In this document: piece after piece, positions 1 through 6,752 of the stretch
Layout of the letters: every line of letters starts with the position of its first letter
Position numbering within the stretch: the stretch's first letter is position 1
Origin: an uncultured Ilumatobacter sp.
GTDB lineage: Bacteria; Actinomycetota; Acidimicrobiia; Acidimicrobiales; Ilumatobacteraceae
DNA: 12,807 nt
Reading direction: 5' to 3'
NCBI GenBank assembly: GCA_937905835.1
Contig: CALCXK010000035.1
Coordinates: 1-12,807, forward strand
The notes under the pieces: model-generated
The model's database searches: none
What the model saw: only the letters and a program-made list of their open reading frames with translations
What the model was told of the DNA's origin: nothing
Translations under genes and position numbers: made by a program

Positions 1-227
1 ACCCCAAGATCGCCACGGTCGTCGGCGCCGATCTCGACGCCTTCTGCCAGCTCAGGCCGGGCGACCTCGTCCGGTTCGTCCCCGTCACGCCAGCCGAGGC
101 CATCCTGATAGCGCGTACACGCGCAGCTGCGTTTGAGAAGTTTCTCGACAACGAATTGCTGAGCGCTCGTCGTTTGGCTCAGCGCCTCGCCGAAACCGAC
201 CTGATCGGCGATGTCGGCACTGACTGA
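1..227 (+). CDS. pxpC: Biotin-dependent carboxyltransferase (PxpC/KipA family), C-terminal fragment
   Basis: This is the last 74 codons of a gene that begins before the window; the reading frame starts at base 3 and ends with TGA at 225-227. The visible start PKIATVVGADLDAFCQLRPG and the following DLVRFVPVTPAEA match the conserved end of the KipA/PxpC (YbgK) family, where a '(GGY)PKIATV' segment is followed by 'QLRPGD.VRF'. In E. coli PxpC is one subunit of the PxpABC 5-oxoprolinase; in Bacillus KipA is tied to the KipI kinase inhibitor. The remaining residues form a charged, probably helical tail. The PxpA and PxpB partners would be expected upstream but cannot be seen. It converges on the aminotransferase with a 12-nt gap. 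The family is fairly sure; the exact role is inferred. Confidence 0.72.
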   Translation, partial: PKIATVVGADLDAFCQLRPGDLVRFVPVTPAEAILIARTRAAAFEKFLDNELLSARRLAQRLAETDLIGDVGTD

Positions 228-239
228 GCAGGCGGTGCG

Positions 240-1331
240 TCAGCCGAGGATGTCGGCAAGCGCACCCAAGAGCGTCGTGACGTTGCGCTGGCGGGCGGTG
301 TGGCCCATGGTGCCGATACGCCAGACCTTGCCGGCCACGGGGCCGAGCCCACCGCCAATCTCGATGCCGTAGTCACGGAGCAGTTGCGTCCGCACCTCGG
401 CTTCGCTCAACGAACCGAGGCGGCCCTCCGGAATCGAGACAGAGGTGAGCGGTGCGAGGCGATGCCCTTCTGCAGCGAAAAGTTCGAAATCGAGCCCCTG
501 CATCCCCGCTTTGACAGCGTCACCTGCAGCCTGGTGGCGGGAGCGAACTTCGTCAAGGCCTTCGTCGAGCACGACGCCGAGGCCAGCGTGCAGCGACATG
601 ATCATCGAGATCGGAGCGGTGTGGTGATATGCCCGAGCGCCGGAGCCGGTGACGTACCCGGCGATCATGTTGAGGTCGAGATACCACGACTGCGGCTTCG
701 GCAGAATGCGTTCGATCGCACGATCCGACACCGTGAGTGGTGCGAGGCCAGGTGCGACCCCCAGGCATTTTTGGGTACCGCTGTAGGCGATGTCGACATC
801 CCATTCGTCGACACGCAAGTCGACGCCGCCGAGCGACGTGACGCAGTCGGCGAGGAGTAGTGCGTCGCCTTTCCTTGCACCCATCGCTGCGATATCGCTT
901 TGCACCCCGGTGGAGGTCTCGGCGTGGACCATCGCGAACATCGCCGGGTTTGGGTGGGCAGCAACCATCCGGTCAATGTCGATCGGCTGGCCCCAGTCGT
1001 GATCGACGGCAATTGCCTCCGCACCGGTGCGGCCGACGACATCGACCATGCGCCCGCCGAACACGCCGTTCACCCCGACGACGACCGTGTCTCCAGGTCC
1101 GACGAAATTGACGATCGCCGCTTCCATGCCAGCCGACCCGGTGCCCGAGACCGGGAAAGTGAGCGCGTTCGCCGTGCCGAAAACCGTGCGGAGGCGCTCG
1201 TTGGTTTCATCGAGTAGAGCGATGAATTCAGGATCGAGGTGTCCGAGCATCGGCTTGCCCAACGCCTGGACGGCTTCGGGATACGGGTTACACGGGCCTG
1301 GGCCCATCAGGAGGCGATCAGACAACGTCAT
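240..1331 (-). CDS. Class V aminotransferase, alanine/serine-glyoxylate type
   Basis: This 363-residue protein is a fold-type I PLP enzyme of the AGXT/PucG/SgaA group, which moves an amino group from alanine, serine or ureidoglycine to glyoxylate. Visible landmarks are the N-terminal GPGPCNPYPEAV (residues 10-21), the cofactor-binding SGTGSAGMEA (62-71), ADCVTSLGG with Asp162 for the pyridine nitrogen, and SGTQKCLG with the Schiff-base Lys188. The C-terminal IGGGLGPVAGKVWRIGTMGH also fits AGT-like enzymes, and the length is close to usual for bacterial members. The ATG at 1329-1331 has no clear Shine-Dalgarno, but a TACAGT box lies 7 nt upstream. It is the third gene downstream of the heme protein and kynureninase-like genes, 66 nt after the latter. 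If that enzyme releases alanine, this one could consume alanine with glyoxylate; this is inference. Substrates cannot be told from sequence alone. Confidence 0.88.
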   Translation of the reverse strand: MTLSDRLLMGPGPCNPYPEAVQALGKPMLGHLDPEFIALLDETNERLRTVFGTANALTFPVSGTGSAGMEAAIVNFVGPGDTVVVGVNGVFGGRMVDVVGRTGAEAIAVDHDWGQPIDIDRMVAAHPNPAMFAMVHAETSTGVQSDIAAMGARKGDALLLADCVTSLGGVDLRVDEWDVDIAYSGTQKCLGVAPGLAPLTVSDRAIERILPKPQSWYLDLNMIAGYVTGSGARAYHHTAPISMIMSLHAGLGVVLDEGLDEVRSRHQAAGDAVKAGMQGLDFELFAAEGHRLAPLTSVSIPEGRLGSLSEAEVRTQLLRDYGIEIGGGLGPVAGKVWRIGTMGHTARQRNVTTLLGALADILG

Positions 1332-1338
1332 GTCGCCG

Positions 1339-1344
1339 ACTGTA
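1339..1344 (-). promoter_or_regulatory. Candidate -10 box (TACAGT) for a leaderless aminotransferase transcript
   Basis: On the minus strand TACAGT is followed by 7 nt and then the ATG at 1331. It fits the actinobacterial TANNNT -10 pattern at the distance expected for a transcript starting at or next to the start codon. No good -35 is visible. Six T residues (minus strand) lie just upstream, after a weak 4-bp CGGT/ACCG hairpin, and might weakly terminate transcription from the kynureninase-like gene. The aminotransferase could therefore have its own promoter. Confidence 0.35.
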
Positions 1345-1397
1345 TTCGTCCAAAAAATGCTCGGTGTAGTCGACCGCAGACAGGGGCCCGATTTCCG

Positions 1398-2495
1398 TCA
1401 GACCGGTCGAGATCTCAACTCTGCAATGACGTGCTCAATGTCGTCAGACGTCGTGTGCAGGTGTGGTGAGATTCGCAAGCCACCGCGCCGAGCATCGACG
1501 AAAATGCCTGCATCGGCGAGCCGAGCGACGTCGTCGTCGGTCCCGGTGACGATGGACGTCCCGCTGCGAAGGAGCGGGTCGTGCGGGCTGACGACGAGAT
1601 GACCGAGTGCGTCGATCAACGCGTCGATCTGGTGCTGGTTGTGCTCGCGAACTGTGGTGACACCGACCCTTGCGATCGCATCGATCGAGTGGCGGGCTGC
1701 AGCGTATGGCAGGACCGTCGGGGTGCCGCCCCAGAACCGGAGCGCATCGTCGGCGTAGCGGAACTCGTGGATGTTGAACTCGAACGGATCCTTATGTGAG
1801 AACCAGCCAACGTCGTTCGGTTCGCAGCGATCGATCATGCCGGGGCGGGCCCACAACCACCCAGCGCCAGGACCGCCGCTCAACCACTTGACGCACGATC
1901 CGACGATGAAGTCGGCTCGCACGATTGACACGTCGATCGGAATGACACCAACCGACTGGGCGGTGTCGACGATCGAGAGTGCGCCGGCCGCTCGAGCGAC
2001 TTCGGCGATCGCGTCAACGGGCAGAAGCTCACCGGTGTTTGAATGGACCTGCGTCACGACGGCGACGTCGACATTTGTGAGGTGCCGCTGCCAGCACGCG
2101 GGATCGAGAGCGTCCTCGTCAACGCCGATGAAGCGCACTGCGTAGCCGGCGTGTTGGCAGACGTAGCCGACCGACGGGAAGGCATCTTCGGTGAGCAAGA
2201 CGACCGGTTGATCGGCCTCGAACGTTGAGCGGAGTGCGCCGAGGATTTTGGTGAGGCCGCTCGACACGTTGCTCTGCGGGCAGATCGATGAGGTGTCGGC
2301 TCCGAGGAGATGTGCCAGCGACGTGCGGAACCCGTCGATGATGCCGAGCCAGTGTGGCCACACCGCCGCCGTGTCGTGTTCCCAGACGTCGAGCGCACCA
2401 CCCACTGCCTCGAGCGTGCCGCGAACCGGGAGGCCGACCGAATGACTGAGGAGATACGTGCCCTCGCGGTCGGTAAAGATTTCCGGCTCGGTCAT
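1398..2495 (-). CDS. Kynureninase-like PLP enzyme (divergent)
   Basis: This 365-residue class V PLP enzyme most resembles kynureninase (kynurenine to anthranilate plus alanine). Shared features are YLLSHSVGLPVRGT (14-27, compare YLdGNSLG), AFPSVGY (105-111, compare FPTDLY), VHSNTGEL (150-157), IVDTAQSVGVIPIDV (175-189), CVKWLSGGPGAG (201-212) with PLP Lys203, VGWFSHKDPFEF (229-240) and WGGTPTVL (255-262). It is shorter than typical kynureninases (about 410-420 residues). Where kynureninase has His after Asp-x-x it has Gln180, where it has Tyr before the PLP Lys it has Val202, and FPTD has become FPSV. The substrate may therefore differ from kynurenine; a lyase, hydrolase or desulfurase-like reaction remains possible. 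Its ATG overlaps the stop of the PrnB-like gene (ATGA, 2492-2495), so the two are probably translationally coupled. The fold is certain; 'kynureninase-like' is probable. Confidence 0.82.
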   Translation of the reverse strand: MTEPEIFTDREGTYLLSHSVGLPVRGTLEAVGGALDVWEHDTAAVWPHWLGIIDGFRTSLAHLLGADTSSICPQSNVSSGLTKILGALRSTFEADQPVVLLTEDAFPSVGYVCQHAGYAVRFIGVDEDALDPACWQRHLTNVDVAVVTQVHSNTGELLPVDAIAEVARAAGALSIVDTAQSVGVIPIDVSIVRADFIVGSCVKWLSGGPGAGWLWARPGMIDRCEPNDVGWFSHKDPFEFNIHEFRYADDALRFWGGTPTVLPYAAARHSIDAIARVGVTTVREHNQHQIDALIDALGHLVVSPHDPLLRSGTSIVTGTDDDVARLADAGIFVDARRGGLRISPHLHTTSDDIEHVIAELRSRPV

Positions 2496-3694
2496 TGTGG
2501 CGTCAGGAGTTTACGGAGCGCAGCGACGTCGGTGTGCCGTGTTGGAATGTCGTCGCGGTCGGCGGCGAGTCGTCGATCCCGGAGTCCTTCGAGTGCCTGC
2601 AGCAAGATCGACAGTGGCGGGCCGCTCGCGGTGAGCCCGTCGAGATGCTCTGGCGGGATGCCGTCGGCAGGGCGTTGGATGAAGTTGGCGACGAGGTCGT
2701 CGTGATGCTGAGCTGCCGCGGCCCCGTGCGCCGTACAGACATCAAGGAACGCTGCGGCATGCTTCTGAAACCATGGTTGGTCGCTGGACGCTTGCTGGCC
2801 GAGGAACGTGTCGAGCAGGTTTGGGTGCCGGTAGGCGGCACGGAGTTGCTGCTGCTCGCTGGGTGTGAGGTACGGGAACTTTTCGGCGACGACCTGGTTG
2901 TACGACAGGTCGGTCGGGCTGCAGAGCCCGAGCAGCATGTCGATTTGGTTGAAGGCGGCAAAGTCACCGGCGTTTGCGCCGCGGTACTCGGTGCTTCCAA
3001 CTCGGTGGGGCCGGTAGTACGGCCGGACGCAGAAGAAGAACTCGTCGACGTCGAGTACCTGGCCGAGTTCGGTGTTCATCGTCAGGGCGTCGGTCAGCGC
3101 GTCCTTGGCAACGATGAGGAGGTCGTGCACGGCAGGGTGCGAAACGCCCATCGGGTGGATGTGGCCGAGGGCATCGGCGGCACGCATGTACTTGAAGGCT
3201 GAGCGCGTGTTGTAGTCGAGAAAGGTGGTCTCGGCCTCGCGCCACGTGAAGGTGCGGTACCGACCGTTGACCGCTCGGTTATAGGTCTCCATATGGCTCG
3301 TGACGAACCGTGGGGCGGTGCCGAGCGTGGCGCCGAGATGGAGGGCGAGAGTCGAGGCCTCAACGAGCGGGGAAGTACGTTCGCGGGACGGCTCGGTGAT
3401 CTCGTGACGTCGGCACGCGGCCATGTAGTAGCCCACATTGCCGAGGAGTTCGAAGGCAAGATCGAACCCTTCGTCGGTGTTGCCTTCTTCGAGGATCGGC
3501 ACGATGAGGTCCCGCCCCGCTTCGAGCAGATTCGCTTTGAGGTCGTCGCCGATGCCGTCGACGTTCGACCGGTTGCCTTGCTGGGCGTACAGGTCTTCGA
3601 GTGCCGTATTAAGATCGACGAACTGGCTGCGGATCCAGGCGTCGAACGCAGCGACGCGCGGTGTCGTCGTTGAATGTTGGCGGGCGTCAGTCAT
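2492..3694 (-). CDS. PrnB/DUF1864-type heme dioxygenase-superfamily protein
   Basis: This is a 400-residue protein. Residues 218-260 carry the block I recognise from the PrnB (monodechloroaminopyrrolnitrin synthase, DUF1864) family: EFFFCVRPYYRPHRVG, then STEYRGANAGDFAAFNQIDM and LLGLC. PrnB belongs with TDO, IDO and MarE in a superfamily of histidine-ligated heme enzymes acting on tryptophan-like aromatics; PrnB itself rearranges 7-chlorotryptophan. The C-terminal helix with CTAHGAAAAQHHDDLVANFI (320-339) offers His323, His330 and His331 as candidate heme ligands; His330 is my best guess from its H-x-x-x-L spacing and its place near the C-terminus. No signal peptide or membrane segment is seen. 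The ATG at 3694 was chosen because GAGG lies 5 nt upstream; the open frame runs back to 4012, but that stretch lies over the divergent regulator gene and reads as low-complexity Arg/Cys-rich sequence. It is first in an operon with the kynureninase-like gene. The reaction is unknown. Confidence 0.8.
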   Translation of the reverse strand: MTDARQHSTTTPRVAAFDAWIRSQFVDLNTALEDLYAQQGNRSNVDGIGDDLKANLLEAGRDLIVPILEEGNTDEGFDLAFELLGNVGYYMAACRRHEITEPSRERTSPLVEASTLALHLGATLGTAPRFVTSHMETYNRAVNGRYRTFTWREAETTFLDYNTRSAFKYMRAADALGHIHPMGVSHPAVHDLLIVAKDALTDALTMNTELGQVLDVDEFFFCVRPYYRPHRVGSTEYRGANAGDFAAFNQIDMLLGLCSPTDLSYNQVVAEKFPYLTPSEQQQLRAAYRHPNLLDTFLGQQASSDQPWFQKHAAAFLDVCTAHGAAAAQHHDDLVANFIQRPADGIPPEHLDGLTASGPPLSILLQALEGLRDRRLAADRDDIPTRHTDVAALRKLLTPQ

Positions 3695-3778
3695 CGGGGC
3701 CTCGAAATCGGGTGGGAGAGCAGTTCGGTGCGAAGTGAGAACTGATTCCCGTTTCATTCCGAACTGTAGCCTGCGAAC
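3695..3778. promoter_or_regulatory. Divergent promoter/operator between the TetR regulator and the heme-protein operon
   Basis: The 84-nt gap holds CAGTTC at 3721-3726, GAACTG at 3739-3744 (an inverted pair with a 12-nt spacer) and a second GAACTG at 3761-3766. A small TTCG-gtg-CGAA dyad lies at 3724-3734. For the regulator, TAGCCT (3767-3772) sits 6 nt before the GTG at 3779, fitting a leaderless TANNNT promoter. For the operon, the minus strand has TACAGT at 3768-3763, which would leave a roughly 60-nt leader with the GAGG ribosome site at 3700-3703. The third arm overlaps both -10 boxes, so a repressor bound there could silence both directions. The repeats are seen; their role as TetR operators is inferred. 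Confidence 0.45.
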
Positions 3779-4384
3779 GTGGCCAATGGAAACGCAGATC
3801 TCGCCGGTCTGGCAGGGCGTACGGTCTCGGCACGATCCGACAGCCGGCGATCGCGGGAGCGGTTGATCGATGCCGTTCAGCTCTGGATGCAAGAGCACTC
3901 GGCGCCTCCTGAGCGGCTCGTCGACGTCGCAGCTGCAGCAGGCGTGTCGACGGCGACCGCATATCGGCACTTCGCTTCGGTCGACGATCTCATTCGGGCG
4001 TTCGTGCTCCAACTTCCCGTCCGAGCAGCCGAGCTGTTCGCTACATCAGGCGGACAGTCAACTGACCCACTGGACTCGCTCACCCGTTGGAACCAGAGTT
4101 GGGTCGCGGCCTGCGTCGAGCACGGCGAGTTGGCTGTTCACCTTCGTTCGCCTGTGGGGTTCCTGCAACGGCGCAGTGACGGCGACCCGGCGATCACGTT
4201 CGCATGCAGCCTGATCGAACCGCTACTCCAACAGTTCGACGGTGATGTGACGATGATGCTCTTCACCTGGAATGTCACGAGTGACCCACGCGAGGTGCTC
4301 GACCTGCAGCGCCTCGGGTGGCCGGTGAACAAAATTGCCAACTACGTGACTCGGGTGGTGCTCGCTACGCCGTCTCCCGACTGA
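3779..4384 (+). CDS. TetR-family transcriptional regulator
   Basis: This 201-residue protein has the TetR layout: a short basic N-terminus (SDSRRSRERLIDAVQLWMQE), a helix-turn-helix at about 47-72 (LVDVAAAAGVSTATAYRHF, then ASVDDLI), and a C-terminal ligand/dimer domain with little recognisable sequence. It starts at GTG 3779 and lies back to back with the PrnB-like gene, the usual arrangement for a TetR repressor of its divergent neighbours; the ligand would then be a substrate or product of that pathway (inference). The CAGTTC/GAACTG arms in the gap are the likely operator, and the position of one arm suggests autoregulation. The C-terminal end faces the FGE gene with 45 nt between stops; there only a weak GCCA/TGGC stem (4408-4426) is visible. 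Confidence 0.88.
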   Translation: MANGNADLAGLAGRTVSARSDSRRSRERLIDAVQLWMQEHSAPPERLVDVAAAAGVSTATAYRHFASVDDLIRAFVLQLPVRAAELFATSGGQSTDPLDSLTRWNQSWVAACVEHGELAVHLRSPVGFLQRRSDGDPAITFACSLIEPLLQQFDGDVTMMLFTWNVTSDPREVLDLQRLGWPVNKIANYVTRVVLATPSPD

Positions 4385-4429
4385 GCTCCGCAGTTGCCCG
4401 GTAGTGAGCCATCAACAATCAGTGGCCGG

Positions 4430-5293
4430 TCAGCGCGCAATTCGAAAGCCGATGTTCCCCGTTGCCGTGTCTGGCGTGTTTGAGCTGCGCGCGGCTACCC
4501 GGTAGCGAAAGCAGTAGGAGTCGTGACAGAGGTACGACCCGCCCTTCATGGTGCGTGGCAACGACGGTGACTGCCTGATTGGTGCGCAGCACGAGATTGC
4601 AGGAGCTGACGACGGCCGACGAGTGAATGCATCGTCACACCACTCCCAGACGTTGCCGACAGTATTAAACAGCCCAAACCCGTTCGGCTCGAACGTGTCG
4701 ACTGGAGCGGTGCCGTACCACTCATCGTCACACGTGTTGTCCGATGGAAACGTTCCATGCCAAATGTTGCAACAGTGTTTACCATCTGGATAGAGCTCAT
4801 TGCCCCATGGATATATCGCCTGGTCAAGCCCACCCCGGGCGGCAAACTCCCACTCGGCTTCGGTCGGCAGACGGGCACTCGCCCACGTGCAATAGGCGAT
4901 CGCATCGTTCCAGCTGACGTGGACCACCGGGTGATTGGATCGTGTCGCCGTGTCACTCTGGCGGCCCTCAGGATGACGCCACGAAGCCCCGAACACTCGC
5001 CGCCACCACTCGGCGCCGACCACACGTGCCGACTCGTCGGACTGCTCCGGTAGCAGCCCGGCGAAGACGAACGACCAACCGTCTACTTCAGCTTGTGTGG
5101 TGTGTCCGGTCGCATCGACGAAGGTCGCGAACTCGCCGGTGGTGACCGCTGTTGTGCTGATCGCGAACGGGCTGACGTCGACGTTGCGACCCGGTTGTTC
5201 ACCATCTTGGGGGTACCCGAACGGGCCGTCGGTCCCCATCCGAAATCGCCCGCCAGCGAGCTGGACGAGTGTGGATGCGTCGATGTCAGCCAC
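4430..5293 (-). CDS. Formylglycine-generating enzyme (sulfatase-activating)
   Basis: This 287-residue FGE/SUMF1-type protein oxidises the cysteine of the sulfatase CxPxR motif to formylglycine. Family landmarks are LAGGRFRMGTD (12-22), HPVVHVSWNDAIAYCTW (121-137), RLPTEAEWEFAARGG (141-155), YPWGN (161-165), TVGNVWEWCDD (211-221) and the active-site loop KGGSYLCHDSYCFRYR (250-265). That loop places Cys256 and Cys261 as in human FGE Cys336 and Cys341, the copper-binding pair, so the enzyme should be active and not merely FGE-like. I chose GTG 5293, which overlaps the sulfatase stop by 8 nt (GTGGCTGA), because homology begins right there; an ATG at 5365 would add 24 residues of no family character inside the sulfatase end. 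There is no signal peptide, unlike eukaryotic FGE, so modification is probably cytosolic. Its obvious partner is the adjacent sulfatase. Confidence 0.93.
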   Translation of the reverse strand: MADIDASTLVQLAGGRFRMGTDGPFGYPQDGEQPGRNVDVSPFAISTTAVTTGEFATFVDATGHTTQAEVDGWSFVFAGLLPEQSDESARVVGAEWWRRVFGASWRHPEGRQSDTATRSNHPVVHVSWNDAIAYCTWASARLPTEAEWEFAARGGLDQAIYPWGNELYPDGKHCCNIWHGTFPSDNTCDDEWYGTAPVDTFEPNGFGLFNTVGNVWEWCDDAFTRRPSSAPAISCCAPIRQSPSLPRTMKGGSYLCHDSYCFRYRVAARSSNTPDTATGNIGFRIAR

Positions 5294-6737
5294 GGTGATG
5301 CAGGTCGTACTCCGCCATGAAGTACGGATGAGTCGGGTCGAACTCGGTGAGCGGGGCCGGATCATCGACCCGTCCGATCGGGCGGATTTCTGAGCCGTTA
5401 ATGCCGAGGCGTTCGTCGCCGAGCGCAGCGCGCCCTGCTTCGATGCTGGCCCTCAATGTGGCCAGGATGATCGGGTGCTCGGCGGCGACATCGTGCGCTT
5501 CACCGATGTCGCTGGTGAGGTCGTACAGCTCGGTGACGTCCTGGCCGTCCCGAACGAGGTGTAGCTTCCATCGACCCCTCCGGACGGCACCGATATTCGC
5601 ACCGCGAATGAAGAAGAAGTCCCGGTCGTTGTCGACAACGTTGCCTGCAAGGCCGAGGAGCGGGCTGATGTCGTCACCGTCGATCACTCGGTCGTCGGGC
5701 AGGCTGGCCCCAGCCAGCGCCGCAAGTGTCGGATAGAAGTCCATCGCTGTCGCCATCTGGTCACACTCGACGCCAGCGGCCACATGACCGGGCCAGCGGA
5801 CGATGCAGGGCACACGTTGCCCTCCGTCCCACGTGGTTCCCTTGGAGCCGCGGAGCGGCCCATTGCTTCCTGACCCGCCCTTGCTTGCGTCGAGGGCACC
5901 GTTGTCCGATGTGAAGATCATGATGGTGTCATCGTCCAACCCGAGCGCTGTGAGTTCGGCGAGCAGCGCCTCGGTCGCCCAGTCGATGCAACGCACAGCA
6001 GCCCCGTAGTCACCATTGTTCGAGAGGTCGCGGAACCGGTCTTGCACGTAAATCGGCAGGTGGACGTACATGTGTGCGAAGTACAGGAAGAACGGCCGGT
6101 CACGATTGGTGCGGATGAAGTCGACAGCGTGCTCGACATACCGCTCGGTCAGGGCAGCTTGGTCGGGCTGCGCTTCGGCGACTTTGTCGTCGAGTAAGAC
6201 GGGGAGCGGCGGCCGGATGAACGGTTCGGTGCAGCCTGTTTGGCGGACCAGCGCGGTCAGGTCGTCGAGGCTCATCGCATCAGGGCTGTCGGCCTGGCGA
6301 CCCATGTCGTTGCTGTAGGGAATGCCGAAGTAGCCGTCGAACCCGTGGCTGGTGGGCAGGAAGTCGGGCTGATCACCGCAGTGCCACTTGCCAATCAATT
6401 GCGTGGCGTAGCCGGCCGACTTCAGCAGCTTGGCGATCGTGATCTCGTCGGGGTTGAGCCCGACGCCCCAGCCCGGGAACAGCACGCCGCCCAGGCTTCC
6501 CGAGGCTGCGCCACCAAACCCGACGCGCGTCGGATAGCACCCGGTCAGCATGGAGGCCCGAGATGGCGAACACACCGGCGATGCCATGTAGAAGTCGGTG
6601 AGACGCGTCCCCTCCGCTGCCATCTGATCGAGTGCAGGTGTCTGGTTGACCTCGGAGCCGTAGCAGCCCAGGTCTCCGTATCCCAGATCGTCACAGTTGA
6701 TCAGAATGATGTTGGGCTGGCGGCTCGTGGGTTCCAT
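5286..6737 (-). CDS. Type I (formylglycine-dependent) sulfatase
   Basis: This 483-residue alkaline-phosphatase-superfamily sulfatase hydrolyses sulfate esters. The N-terminal NIILINCDDLGYGDLGCYG (9-27) supplies metal ligands Asp16-Asp17; VCSPSRASMLTG (55-66) contains Cys56 in the CxPxR motif that becomes formylglycine. GKWHCG (116-121) gives Lys117 and His119 (usually GKWHLG), FTSDNGA (275-281) gives Asp278 and Asn279, and GSKGTTWDGGQRVP (297-310) gives Lys299, so the active site is complete. Length is normal for arylsulfatases. No signal peptide is visible, whereas many sulfatases are exported, so a cytosolic or imported substrate is likely; which sulfate ester cannot be told. It is first in a two-gene operon with the FGE, whose start overlaps its stop. 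Upstream lies a decayed gene, so the promoter is probably within 6738-6900. Confidence 0.94.
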   Translation of the reverse strand: MEPTSRQPNIILINCDDLGYGDLGCYGSEVNQTPALDQMAAEGTRLTDFYMASPVCSPSRASMLTGCYPTRVGFGGAASGSLGGVLFPGWGVGLNPDEITIAKLLKSAGYATQLIGKWHCGDQPDFLPTSHGFDGYFGIPYSNDMGRQADSPDAMSLDDLTALVRQTGCTEPFIRPPLPVLLDDKVAEAQPDQAALTERYVEHAVDFIRTNRDRPFFLYFAHMYVHLPIYVQDRFRDLSNNGDYGAAVRCIDWATEALLAELTALGLDDDTIMIFTSDNGALDASKGGSGSNGPLRGSKGTTWDGGQRVPCIVRWPGHVAAGVECDQMATAMDFYPTLAALAGASLPDDRVIDGDDISPLLGLAGNVVDNDRDFFFIRGANIGAVRRGRWKLHLVRDGQDVTELYDLTSDIGEAHDVAAEHPIILATLRASIEAGRAALGDERLGINGSEIRPIGRVDDPAPLTEFDPTHPYFMAEYDLHHRG

Positions 6738-6752
6738 CAGAACCCGAGTGTG

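Noticed and set aside
1398..2495. Calling the gene kynU outright
   Set aside because: Several kynureninase active-site positions differ and the protein is short, so the specific name is not supported.
2495..3202. A 235-codon plus-strand open frame
   Set aside because: Antisense to the PrnB-like gene, which has recognisable conserved blocks; the plus-strand protein has none.
3695..4012. N-terminal extension of the PrnB-like protein to a start at 4012
   Set aside because: The added 106 residues lie over the divergent TetR gene and look like antisense of it; ATG 3694 has a GAGG ribosome site and fits PrnB-like length better.
5294..5365. FGE start at ATG 5365
   Set aside because: The extra 24 residues are an out-of-frame reading of the conserved sulfatase end; homology starts at GTG 5293.
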